64,000 nucleotides of DNA, from positions 930,001 to 994,000 of the forward strand of contig BCKK01000005.1 in the NCBI GenBank assembly GCA_001600615.1, written 5' to 3'. The notes beneath the pieces are model-generated. The model worked only from the letters and a program-made list of their open reading frames with translations. It was not told the DNA's origin and did no database searches. Of the stretch, positions 1 through 9,962 are shown piece by piece (within the stretch, counting starts at the first letter, position 1; each line of letters starts with the position of its first letter). The stretch comes from Dioszegia crocea. Its lineage: Eukaryota > Basidiomycota > Tremellomycetes > Tremellales > Bulleribasidiaceae. Made by a program: the position numbers and the translations under genes.

Positions 1-234
1 TCTCGATGTTACCGGTATGCCAGCCTTGTGGCTTGATAAACTCCCTCGCAAATACTTCCTGGCCTTACTTCGAGCATCGCGCCTGCGTATGCAGGTGCCT
101 GACGCGACGTGGCAGAGTGTGGCCGATGAGTTCAAAAAGCAGGTGCTTCTTCAAGGTAAGCTGGACTCGCCATCAAAAGTCAGGTGGGGTAGGCTGACAG
201 CTCAGAATCCACAAGTGCCTTAAGTTCTATTTGA
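1..234 (+). CDS. BTB array gene 1, C-terminal part (partial)
   Basis: Only the end of this gene is in the window; the BTB half lies to the left. Reading from base 3, the frame gives the family's C-terminal block: LDVTGMPALWLDKLPRKYF, then ALLRASRLR and WQSVADEFKKQVLLQ. An intron follows (donor GTAAGC near 156, acceptor CAG at 203-205), and a short last exon encodes ESTSALSSI before TGA at 232-234. The intron sits at the same codon as in the five downstream copies, so this is a true array member. Function is unknown. By family it would be a BTB protein, a protein-protein interaction module often used as a ubiquitin-ligase adaptor; that role is inference here. Confidence 0.75.
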
Positions 235-648
235 GACGTCTGAGTCAGCTATCTCATGTGTACGGATTCTTGTAAAGGTGCGCCTACGTCGTAGAATTCT
301 AGTTGCATAGATGAGACCAGAAACTGATCCTGAAGATTCAATTCGTGGGCGGATCGTAGTGATTGACGGCGATATGGATGACCATGAATGTGCTCATCAG
401 CCTGTCGCGCTCATCTCGCGTTGTCAGGCACTTTGCACAATGATAGATGATAGGCTCTTTCGGCCAATCTTCGCAACCAAGCTGTTGGCATGGCAGGATC
501 GCGAGACAAGACCGCTGCAGATAGAGATAAGGTTCCGGGGCATTCCAGCTGCCCCATTCACGCGCAAGCGCCTTATCGCGCACTAGCTATGACTCACCTA
601 CCCTCCATACAATATAGCCAGGCCAGCTTGCTCAGCTACCAAGATACC
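235..648. other. Intergenic, between BTB genes 1 and 2
   Basis: No gene recognised. Short open frames exist on both strands (311-586 plus, 338-583 minus), but they overlap each other, lack family motifs and resemble nothing else in the array. The last 60 bases before 649 are probably the promoter and leader of BTB gene 2. Confidence 0.5.
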
Positions 649-1507
649 ATGGGAGACGACGAATTGCCCTTTGCACTGGCTACCGACATCTCATCGGAGA
701 AGGGGAGAAAATTCCACCCCAACTACGACGATCCGGCCGCGGACGTCATCATCACCAGCGCGGATGATCTGAAGTTCAGAGTACACAAGTACTTCCTCTG
801 TGCGGCCAGGTGAGTCTGCTGCCTCGAAACCGCTGACTATCAAGTCCCGTATTCAGAGACATGGCCGGACCTGTTGCCTCCGCCTCAGCTGCCGAGCTGC
901 AACTCACCGATTCCATTCTGGAACGCGGCGACATCCTCCTGCTACTACTCGACCTCATCTGCAACAAGCCCTTCACGAACTTTGACGACATCCCCTGCAT
1001 TGACATGCTCAATCTTATCCGGCTGTCGCAGAAGTACGAATGCTCCGCCGTTCTCCGAACCATCTCCCTTCACGTCACCCAACCCACCGACGCCAAGTCG
1101 AACTTCTTCGACCGGTTCTACTACGCTTGTGCCCTTGATAATGTCGAGGCCGCGCATCGCTTCCTGCCCGAGGCAGCGGCTATGACTTGGCCAGACAGGG
1201 GTCTACCAGGTCCGGCCTCGGTCCATGCGTCCACAGACGGTGGATCGAGATTGGACGTGACGAAGATGAGCTCAGTCTGGATCGATCAGCTGCCGAGGAA
1301 GTACTTCCTCGCACTGCTCCGGGCGTCAAGCTATCGTTTGTCAGGACGTGATTGGAAAGTCGTTGCGAACGACTTCAAGGCGCAGGTCGAATTACAGAGT
1401 GAGTTACGATGTCAGGGTTCGCTCTTCGCTGATTTGAAGATCGCGAATGAATACTGCACAACTCAGACCCCTGTTCACGCCCTCGATTCAGTACTACCGT
1501 GCGGTAG
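649..1507 (+). CDS. BTB/POZ array gene 2
   Basis: Three exons, roughly 649-809, 845-1398 and 1467-1507, total divisible by three (about 251 residues). Exon 1 begins MGDDELPFAL and ends in the first BTB strand block (ADVIITSADDLKFRVHKYFL). Exon 2 continues with the BTB hallmark SPVFRDM, a helical region with LIRLSQKYEC, then FYYACALDNVEAAHRFLP and the signature WIDQLPRKYFLALLRAS. The first intron is only 35 nt (810-844), shorter than its relatives' introns. The last exon is the least certain: unlike other copies it does not end in the short E-T/S-P-x-K tail. It is the most divergent member in the C-terminal block (GRDWKVVANDFKAQVELQ). Role unknown; a BTB interaction protein by family. Confidence 0.75.
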
Positions 1508-1873
1508 CTTCGTCCGAGTCCCCCTCACCTAGTCTACAAACAGCAAACATCACATTCTGCAAATACAGTCGCGCGCCAGATGGCGGCCGGGGAGTCGAGA
1601 CTCATACAAGATGTACGTTGCTTGATGCGATGGTTGCTGATGACTAGACGAGATTAAGTGCAGTGCTATCCATATGCATCAACATGCTCTATCATTCGCG
1701 ACTGTCAGAACATCCGAATGTCAGACGAGGCGTGACATGACGCGTTCAGACCCAGGGACGATATGTCTCAGATCTCGGACCTTATCGTGCTCACATGACT
1801 TGATTTTCCCACCCACCTACCCAGGGATTTCGGTATTTGACTGATGCCTTTTCCCATCGTCATTCACATCATC
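1508..1873. other. Intergenic, between BTB genes 2 and 3
   Basis: No gene seen. It holds the presumed 3' end of gene 2 and the promoter of gene 3. Nothing repeated or structured was recognised. Confidence 0.5.
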
Positions 1874-2843
1874 ATGTCCGAGAAAGAGCCGTCTGTCGAT
1901 GTCAACGGGCTCCACCTGGATGCGAAGGGAGGAAAAGGAGGAAAGGTAGACAAGGTCTACAACGGCAAGGGCGGAGAAGATCTCGTTCTCGTCTCCAGCG
2001 ATGGCATGAGATTCCATGTGCATAGCTACTACTTGCGGGCGGCGAGGTGAGTTGATCGTCGGGACCATATCTGTAGTACCTGGCTGAAGTCATAGCTCTG
2101 TCTTCTGTGCTCTGCTGCAGGACGGCGATGCGAGGTCGAGTGAGATTATCCTCTCCGACACGAAGCTTGAACGCTCAAATATCCTACGCCATCTCCTCGA
2201 TCTCGCTTGCGCCAAACCATACACCGATATCGACACCATCCTCGCTGCGGATGTTTACGATCTACTCACCCTCTGCGGGAGGTATAATTGCGTTACACCT
2301 CTGCGAATCCTCCGGCTTCAGGTCTCACGACCTGTGTTGGTCATCGGTGAATCGACGACCAATTCCTATCACCGATTCGCATATGCGTGTATCCTCGACG
2401 ATGTGGATACTGCTCATCGCTTCCTCCCCCTAGCGGCCACTTGGGTCTGGCTAGTTGATGGAGTAGAGGAGGGTCCGAGTAGTGCGATAAAAGGTGAATC
2501 GACCGTCGACGTCACCGCCATGCCAATTCATCACGCGATGCGCTTTCCAGCCAAGTACTATGATGCCTTGGTCAGAGCGACCAGGCTGCGCCACACGCAG
2601 CCACCAGGCTCGTGGCAGAGTGTTGCCGATGACTTCAAGAAGCAAGTACGATTGCAGGGTGAGTCATCAACCACTCGAGGTTCGATCCACTTTTATTGCA
2701 AAGCTGATTCCTCAGAGCTCACTGTGCCGCTGACAAGATCAACCTGGATGGCAGGGCATAAAAGGTGCTTATGGAAAGGATTAACGAAAGGCGAGTCTAT
2801 TCTGATGGGTCTCTCCTGGCGAGAAGTGGGGCTTACTCAGTAG
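1874..2843 (+). CDS. BTB/POZ array gene 3
   Basis: Exons approximately 1874-2046, 2096-2658 and 2716-2843. The start at 1874 (MSEKEPSVDVNG) is chosen over an in-frame ATG at 1844 because most paralogues begin MS plus a polar stretch. Exon 1 ends in the BTB block EDLVLVSSDGMRFHVHSYYL; exon 2 opens SSVFCALLQD and has DVYDLLTLCGRYNC, FAYACILDDVDTAHRFLP and the C-terminal helix block (MRFPAKYYDALVRATRLR, WQSVADDFKKQVRLQ). The usual W-L-D of the signature is replaced by H-A-M. The last exon would give a 43-residue tail ending at the TAG of 2841-2843, longer than in paralogues, so the 3' end is uncertain. Function unknown; BTB adaptor-type protein by family. Confidence 0.7.
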
Positions 2844-3314
2844 ATTCTGGTTAAGACGGGGTAGAAATCAATCCCAACAACTCAGATCAAGGCCGTGACG
2901 GCGAGTCATGTATACGAGTACCAGCTTTCTCATGCGCCACGATACTACGATCTGCTTGCTATCTTTGCCGCTTTCATACACAGGCCTAGGAGTTCGGTCC
3001 GAGCTCAGCCAAAGACTCTAGATCTGAGGAGACATCATACCAGGCAATATCAGGAATGCTTGCTCCATTTAGACCGCTTCCGCATTTCCTATACTAGTAT
3101 CAATTCCAGAGTATAGGCTGAACAATCCCTGAGCATGAGATGTCCCGGTACTGCATTGTATACCTGAGCTCGCTTCAGCTTTCATCCTGTAGACAGCATT
3201 CCGGGATGTGCTCCGGCGGATTTCCCGGCCTTCCGGCGGAGGAGCCTGGCGGTCGCGCTGTCAACGCGTCTGAGATCTGAGCCTGTCATCGCGTCCTCCT
3301 CTCCACCTCACACG
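2844..3314. other. Intergenic with the 5' repeat of BTB gene 4
   Basis: No gene seen in 2844-3110. From about 3112 to the ATG at 3315 the sequence is repeated, diverged, at 5905-6090 in front of a decayed gene start. The most similar blocks are the TGTGCTCCGGCGG..TTTCCCGGCC segment and the GAGCCTGTCATCGCGTCCTC segment just before the start, probably promoter and leader. Confidence 0.65.
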
Positions 3315-3400
3315 ATGTCCGGCAAGAGAAAGGCGTCTGTCCAAGCGCCCGAGAGTCCCAGCGCCAAGAAGTCAAAGACGACAGATGACACCTACAACGA
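3112..3400 (+). repeat. Duplicated promoter/start block (intact copy)
   Basis: This stretch, covering the promoter, leader and first codons of BTB gene 4, has a diverged second copy at about 5905-6180. Similarity runs through the ATG and about 80 bases into the coding sequence, with small indels, and fades after that. It shows the array grew by segmental duplication of gene plus promoter. Confidence 0.75.
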
Positions 3401-4195
3401 TGCGGATAGCGACGTAATCCTCGTCAGCTCGGATGGGGTGTCTTTCCATATTCACGGATACTATCTCCAAGCTATCAGGTATGACCATTTCTCCACCTTG
3501 CCAGCATTGTAAAGTATGCCTGCTGATCGTGCAGCCCTGTCTTCCGGACTATGGTCCAGTCCGGTCCAGCGAGGAGTTCAACCGAAGCTCAAACCGTTCT
3601 GTTTACGGACGAAAAGCTCGAACGGGCAGAGGTGTTAAAGCTGTTGCTACACATGACATGCGGCGTGCATCTCGCCGACTTCGACAACCTGTACTTTGAC
3701 GATGTCGCCGATCTCATCCGACTACGCGACAAGTACGATTGTGCCACTCCTCTGAGACTCCTCGCCGCCCATCTCGAGCATCCAATCGGCAAGGACGAGG
3801 TTCAGCGATTTTTCTACGCATGCGTGATGGATGACACAGAGATCGCTTGTCGCTTATTCTCCCACACAGCGAACATGATCTGGACTGAAGGAGAGGCAGC
3901 GGATGAGTCATCGGTTGACAATACAATTAAGTACAGCGGTGTCCTCAACGTGACTACGATGTCAACGGCATGGCTAGACAGGCTGCCTCGCAAACACTTG
4001 CTCGCCCTGTTGCGAGCGTCTTGGTTGCGGATGGAGGAGCCGCCCAAATCATGGGAGCTCGTAGGGGCTGAGTTCAAGAGGCTGTTATTGCTACAAGGTG
4101 AGTCTATCTGGTCATGAAGTTGAAACTTGAAGACTCACAGCTATGCAGAAGCCAAGCCCGATCCCCGAGTTACATCTGCGACTGAGGCTACCTGA
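3315..4195 (+). CDS. BTB/POZ array gene 4
   Basis: Three exons, 3315-3478, 3535-4097 and 4149-4195, adding up to 257 codons plus stop. The N-terminus is basic (MSGKRKASVQAPESPSAKKS), possibly a nuclear localisation signal. The BTB domain follows: SDVILVSSDGVSFHIHGYYL, intron, then SPVFRTMVQSG, and DVADLIRLRDKYDCATPLRL. The C-terminal part has FYACVMDDTEIACRLF, and STAWLDRLPRKHLLALLRAS followed by WELVGAEFKRLLLLQ. The last exon gives EAKPDPRVTSATEAT. The block FxACxxDDxxxAxRxF plus LPRKxxLALLRAS resembles a divergent BACK domain, which normally follows BTB (inference). Its promoter region was duplicated with the decayed start at 5905-6180. Function unknown. Confidence 0.82.
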
Positions 4196-4705
4196 GCAGA
4201 GACAGTGAGCTAGTCAGGACACCCTATCGCGTGTGATGGCCGTAGCTGACTCATAAGGGATACAAGCACTTGATCATCCGTGTTAAGGAAAGCCGCTACA
4301 GCCAAGTGCGCCTATCTCGAATATCAGAGAGGCGGCGGCAGGCAATGCTAAATGGCATGTCAGATATAAGGTGGGCTATCAGTAGTGAAAGTGAATTCTA
4401 CCGCTGACGACTGACAGGAGGTCGGATCACAGCGCGATGTCTCGATGCATGGAAGTCGACTAGCCATCATCCAGTATCATACCGAGCTGCTCATCGGCGA
4501 AGCTTCGCCGAATGCAGTGCACAATGACTCATTCCTCGCCATAACTCGGACGTGTGATGGAGACATGCAGCTAGAAAGGTGGGAGCCGAGTAGCGCGGGG
4601 GGCGCGCAAAGGCTTGACCGCTGACATCAGCTGACTGAACGTCGCTCCCCCTATGGCGATGCAGATTTTCACATCACTTCATCATCCATCCGACAACATC
4701 AATAT
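4196..4705. other. Intergenic, between BTB genes 4 and 5
   Basis: About 510 bases with no convincing coding region. A short GC-rich run (GCGCGGGGGGCGCGC, near 4592-4606) lies about 100 bases before the start of gene 5. No match to the 5' repeat of gene 4 was noticed. Confidence 0.5.
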
Positions 4706-5548
4706 ATGTCGAACGAAATGTCCACCGGTGTATCGAGCTCGGGGCTGGAGAAGGTAAAGGAGGAGGGGAGGATGGTAGATGTGAAATACAACGATGAAAC
4801 CGCGGACCTTTTGCTCATTTCGAGTGATGGCGTACGGTTCTATGTTGAGAAGTTTTACGTGCTCGCTGTGAGGTGAGCAAGGACGCTTCGATCTATGAGT
4901 GGACAACAAGCTGATGAAGAAGTTCTGTCATGCGCGGAATGATCAAGGCCTGTACCGCCCGCCCAGCAGAGGTGCAATTCACGGACGACGAGTTCGAGCG
5001 CGCTCCCATCCTTCGCCTACTGCTAGACTTAGCTTGCGGTCACCCTGTCCAGGACATCGATGTCCTCCCTCACGAGGACGTATTCAATCTATTGCGTCTT
5101 TGCGACAAGTACGATTGCGCCACCCCCCTCCTCATCCTGAAGCTCGCTACCTCACGCCCACTCACCCGCGGGATGGGCGGCTATTACCATGCCCTATTTT
5201 TCTTTGCGTGTATCATGGACGATCTCGAAACAGCTTTCCGCTTGCTGCCGAGTACTGCCGCACGCATTTGGGACCAAGACCAGGCTGCGCTCGGCCCAGC
5301 GGGAGAGGTTGGGGGAGCCTCCCTTCTCGACTTGACCGCAATGTCAACAAGTTGGTTGGACCGTCTACCCCGGAAATACTTCCTTGCCTTACAGCGTGCG
5401 AGCAGGCTTCGACACACTACTCCGCAGGGATCATGGCAAAGTGTGGCGGATGATTTTAAGCTGCAGGTCAAACTACAAGGTGAGCAATCGTGATGTGCGA
5501 TCAAACTGGACACGAAACTGATGGTATATAGAAACTCCATCGAAGTGA
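4706..5548 (+). CDS. BTB/POZ array gene 5
   Basis: Three exons, 4706-4872, 4923-5479 and 5532-5548, total 246 codons plus stop. The protein starts MSNEMSTGVSSSGLEKVKEE; the BTB half is split by the intron between ADLLLISSDGVRFYVEKFYV and SSVMRGMIKACTARPAEVQF. Next come LLLDLACGHPVQDIDVLP, DVFNLLRLCDKYDCATPL, FFACIMDDLETAFRLLP, and the signature STSWLDRLPRKYFLALQRAS plus SWQSVADDFKLQVKLQ. The last exon encodes only the last residues ETPSK, almost the same as gene 6 (ETPPK). It is closest to gene 6 in sequence and structure. Role unknown; BTB interaction protein by family. Confidence 0.82.
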
Positions 5549-5904
5549 GCGTTTGTAGAGGCGGAGAGTTAGAGTAGGCCATTCCCACAAGCTGTCTATG
5601 TGCCATGGCGGATTGCGAGAGCCAAGTATACGGTGAATGCCATTTACTCGGACTGTGCGCGTCCTGGCGGCCAAACCTTGCCCCTCCCACCACACCACCC
5701 TGCAGCTGATCAGATCCATTCCCCAACAATTCCTTGCCGCTCTCATATACAAGTCGGCAATTCGACCTCAACCGAACACTCTGGGGATCAGACGAGACAT
5801 CAGGTTATTCAGGCCTCAGGCATGAGGTTTCAAATTTTGGTGCTGGCTTTCACATTGACTCCTTTCACTCCTCTCCCGGCATTCATTCTACTACATGTAG
5901 AGCA
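5549..5904. other. Intergenic, between BTB gene 5 and the decayed start
   Basis: No supported gene. Several overlapping short frames (for example 5600-5923 plus, 5501-5752 minus) have low-complexity, non-family translations and are taken as chance. Confidence 0.5.
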
Positions 5905-6180
5905 TGTCCTGAACGATATCTGAGTATGGTACTGCATGGCCGAGCTCGCTTTCAGCAGACATTGGACAGCAATCCAGTCCTGGAGTGTGCTCCGGCGGGT
6001 TTCCCGGCCTCCCGGCGGAGATCTTGAGCTCGCCTTGTCGAAGCGTTTTTGAGCCTGTCATCGCGTCCTCTTTCATACCTCACACGATGTAAGATAAGAA
6101 CATTTAGGCGCCTGACAACACTAGCGCCAAGCAGGCAAAGGCGATAGATAGCACCCACCCCGATGCATTCGCGAGGCCGG
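5905..6180 (+). pseudogene. Decayed start of a BTB array gene
   Basis: This is a second, damaged copy of the promoter and first codons of BTB gene 4 (3112-3400). The CACACGATG start context is kept at about 6082-6090, but the second codon is TAA (gene 4 has TCC), so the frame closes at once. Downstream, GCGCCTGACAACACTAGCGCCAAGCAGG still matches the gene 4 codons for APESPSAKKS, with small indels. Beyond about 6180 the similarity is lost and no BTB domain follows before the start of gene 6 at 6337. It looks like a relic of a lost array member or a partial duplication. Confidence 0.75.
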
Positions 6181-6336
6181 ATGAATATCAAGGTTGAAGG
6201 CCGAGGACAAGGCGCGTTTTTTCGGGATGAAACGCGGAGGTCAGACGGGGAAACAAGATTTGGCTGACTAGAGCTGACCGGATCCATCACATCAAGGCGA
6301 CGCAGATGTGCATTTCAGTTCGCCATCCGCCCAACA

Positions 6337-7204
6337 ATGTCGAAAGAGGAATCCATCATAGAAGTGGGCTTGAAAGCAGGGACGAGCAGCAACAAGGAGG
6401 AGGAGGAGGAAAACGAGAACGCAGAGGAAGTGGACGAGGAGTACAATGATCTGGGCGCAGATCTAGTGATCGTCTCCAGCGATAGGGTCAAGTTTTACGT
6501 TCAGAAGTTCTATCTGCTGGCGGCAAGGTGAGTAGACGTCCTTACATATCCGCTGTGGAATTGCAGCAGTACTGACATCACAGCTCTGTCTTTCGCAGCA
6601 TGATACAAGACTGTACCGCCATGCCAGCCGAGGTACGGCTCACAGACGAGGCGATCGAGCCCGCCGCCGTCATTCGACTGTTCCTCGATCTGGCTTGCGG
6701 CAAGCCTTTCGTTGATTTCGACGCCCTCCCCTTCGGCGACGTCTTCATGCTCCTAAAACTCTGCGACAAGTATGACTGCCCAACACCTCTACAAACGCTG
6801 AAACTCCTCACCTCTCGGCCCCAATTACTGGTCAGCGTCCTCGCGAGCCCATTTTATCGCTTCTTCTATGCCTGTACGTTGGATGATGTTGATACGGCTT
6901 CTCGCCTCTTCCCCATCGCAGCTGCCCGTACTTGGGCGGGCGGAGAGGGTCCTTATCAAAATGTCAAGGGAGGTTCCTGCATGGATCCCACTTCGATGTC
7001 GACTGAATGGCTGGATCGTATGCCGCGCAAATACTTCTACGCCTTGCTTCGTGCAAGTCGGTTGCGCAACACCACTCCGCAGGGTTCGTGGCAGGATGTT
7101 GCGAATGAGTTCAAGGTGCAAGTCAGATTGCGAGGTAGGTTCAGGCGGTTTTGCGGACAGTCTGAGATCGAGGCTGATGATTGTCAGAAACTCCTCCCAA
7201 GTGA
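6337..7204 (+). CDS. BTB/POZ array gene 6
   Basis: Three exons, 6337-6527, 6584-7134 and 7188-7204, total 252 codons plus stop. The N-terminus is acidic, with a run of five Glu followed by ENENAEEVDEEY. The BTB halves are ADLVIVSSDRVKFYVQKFYL and SSVFRSMIQDCTAMPAEVRL; then DVFMLLKLCDKYDCPTPL, FYACTLDDVDTASRLFP, and STEWLDRMPRKYFYALLRAS with SWQDVANEFKVQVRL. The last exon encodes ETPPK. The acceptor at 6583 is preferred to one at 6599 because it restores the SSVFRSM block seen in paralogues. Last gene of the array, converging on NUG1 (233 bases between stops). Function unknown; BTB interaction protein by family. Confidence 0.83.
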
Positions 7205-7436
7205 GCTATCAGCAAGGCGGATCAGGTGGAGATGGCGGTGTAGAGCGTAGAGAATGGCTCGAGTTATCAAGGACCGGGAAGAAAGGGTGACAATAGACAG
7301 TGTGGGGAGACGTCTTTTTCGATCCTCTTTAGTTGCAGTCAGTATCTTCGTTTTATGAATCCTTTCGCCATGTTCTTTTATGTTGTCCGTCAATCTTGAG
7401 CGGATCTGATCAATTACATCAAACTCATGCGTGCAT

Positions 7437-9635
7437 TTACAAGTCCTCATCCATATCTGCCCCAACTCCCTGTAAGAACCGTTCAAACTCCGCCTCTTTA
7501 CTCTTCTCCATATCCACCTCTCCACCTTCACTCAGCCCAGCCGCCCCCTTCCCAGCCGGTGCAGGCGCATAAGTCCCCGCCCACTTCCTAGCCTCCAACT
7601 CCGCCTTCCTCTTCTCCCTCTTCCTCTCCTTCTTATTCTTCCTTTCCACTGTCCCCTCCACAATCTTCCCAGCCTGCCCTTCCACATCCATCCCCAGCAT
7701 CCCATACATCAATTCCCCCTCTGTCCTATCCCGTTCCATCTGCCGCTTCTTTGCCTTCTTGGCTGCCTGTTTGGCCTTTTGCCGATCGAGAACGCCAGCA
7801 GGCAGGATGGAGAGTTCTTCTGCTGTGAAGAGCCGAGTGGGGTTTAGGGCTGGACGTGAGGAGGAGAAGGAGGTTGTGCTGGGTGCGACGGGGACGATGG
7901 GGGCTGGGAAGTTAAAAGATTGGGTGGAGAGAGCTGGAGCGGGAGCGGCCACGGGAGGTCGGAAGCCGAAATCATCATCTTCGCCTTCCGAGTCAGAGGA
8001 TGACGAGTCCGAGTCTGCTGGTGCGGTGATGGGTGCTGAGCTGAATGCAGCGACTGGTGCATCGGGTTGAACGAGATCCTCGCTGTTATTTATGAGCTTT
8101 GATACCTATTCGGCTGGGCGTAAACTCACTCTTCAACCATCTCCTCTCCTGGATCTTCTTCATCACCCTTCCACTCGGCTCCATCTCCAGCATTATCAAA
8201 CAAGCCCTCCAGGCTGAACGCCTCACTGAGCGTGTTCAAGACTTGATCACCGCCCGTCTGACCCTCCATCAGCACGTCCCCACCGAACGACGCGACTGCC
8301 GAAGCAGAGGGATGTATCGCGGGTGGGATCGTATGATAGGGTATCTTCCCCGAATTCCAATCTCGCAATACTGACACTGCCGATCCCTCCAAATCCGGTA
8401 TACCGCCCTTTCCTAGCCTCCCCCTGGTGAGAGCAATGTTGATGAGGAAATCTCGGACATCATCGTAGGGTGGGATATTGTAGAGTTTCTGAAGAAACAT
8501 CGGATCCAGCTTGGAGAGAATGACCTCGACGGGCGAAATGGGATCTTCAACCAATTCCGCCTTTATGCAGTTCCGAAGCATGATTTCCGCCTGTTTCCGC
8601 CGTCCCTCTTCTCCATCCACCATACGTCCAAAGTCCTCCAAAACGACTCCTGGACAATCAATAATCTTGACTCCCTTGTCTAGGACTACCTCCTGCACCA
8701 CTCTTGTCTTTCCTGGCATTGCTGCAACAGCGCATGCTCGGGACCGCTTTAGCGAGTTGATCAAACTCGACTTTCCGACGTTGGGGTAGCCGACGACGCC
8801 GACTGTGAGAGAAGAATGAGGAGTGGAGAGGGCGTATTGCTTAAGCAGATGGAGGAGAGCCGGGGCGCCGAGGGACGAGGAGGTCGTAGGGAGCTCAGAG
8901 TATGAGGCTTTTTCGCCGGGCTTGGTGGCTGCCTGAGCGAGGGGAACGAGGTTTTGGGATAGATTTTGCCGTTGTGCCTGTGTCGAGGATTTGAAGGGCA
9001 TGCAGGGGAAGGAATGGCGTAGGTGCTTGAGCCAAGCTTCGAGGTTTGCCCGGGGTACAAGATCTAGTGATCAGCTTCATTCGTCAGATTGGCCTCTGAT
9101 AGCTCACCAATCTTATTCACCACACCGAGCAATTTCTTCCCATCCCCTATCCGCTTCCCCACCTCCTCCTCCACCCATCGACTTCTCGTCCCATCTGGAT
9201 CCCTCGCATCCAACACCTGAATAATTACATCGCTCCGATCGATAACTTTTCGTAACTCCCTCAAGAACGCCTTGGAGGAGGAATCACGGCTCGTCAAAGA
9301 CGCGTCAACGGGTGCGAAGGTGAGTGATGAGGAAGGTCCAGCGTCCATATCGTCTGCACCGGCAGTGGCGAGGGCGGAGAGAGCGGCGGCGGATTGTGGC
9401 CGCTTTGTGCCCATTGGCATCGCTTGCTTGGCGGCGGTCTTCAGGCCTTGGAATTTGGGTACACCAAAATCCTTCTTCCCTTAAAATGTCAGCGGCAGTA
9501 TCCCTACGTGAGACATGTACTCACGCTGAGCCGCCGGCACCGCGTATAGCTTGCTCTTGGAAGCATTTCCAGCTTTGCCTGCTTGATCAGCTTGTCAACT
9601 ACCTATCTGCCGTGCCTACTTACCAGCTTTAGGCA
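7437..9635 (-). CDS. NUG1: Nucleolar GTPase, NUG1/GNL3 family
   Basis: Five exons, about 660 residues, starting MPKAG at 9635. The GTPase motifs are in the circularly permuted order of the YlqF/YawG family: DARDPDG near 9200, then G4 (NKIDLVP, formed by joining exons across an intron near 9060-9115), then G1 GYPNVGKSS near 8790, a G2-like PGKTR and G3 DCPG near 8650. The next exons hold the conserved LYNIPPYDDVRDFLINIA block, and the last exon (7437-8082) is a Lys/Glu-rich tail. Members assemble the 60S ribosomal subunit in the nucleolus and nucleus (yeast Nug1, animal nucleostemin/GNL3). Divergent from the DNA ligase gene with 327 bases between. Confidence 0.88.
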
Positions 9636-9962
9636 TTTTTGTTTCTGTCTGTTCCTTACAATCGTATCAATATTCTCCTGACTTCAAAGTCGTAGCTGCA
9701 GCTGTGTAGATATCAGTCAGTCTACTCGATATCCAAGGTATGGCCAGCTCAGCTATCGTGGTGAAATTTTGCCCGCCAAAAGCAGTTTACGTTATCTCAA
9801 ACTCTGAAACACCGGACATCGCCGATACATGACATCACTTCCGTTGGAACTAGGGCCACCATCGTCTCGCCCTTGTCCAGCCTTATGAATTCCCTCCCTA
9901 CTGCCTACCCCCCCTAGAATCCCCCAGTCATTTTCAGGGTGACCGACCTCCCCTCGTACAGT
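9636..9962. promoter_or_regulatory. Shared promoter region, NUG1 and DNA ligase
   Basis: 327 bases between two divergent start codons. No classical box stands out. A gene for ribosome assembly and one for replication would share this control region. Confidence 0.5.

Noticed and set aside
311..586. 91-codon plus-strand frame between BTB genes 1 and 2
   Set aside because: It overlaps an equally long minus-strand frame, has no family motif and no relative in the array; read as chance.
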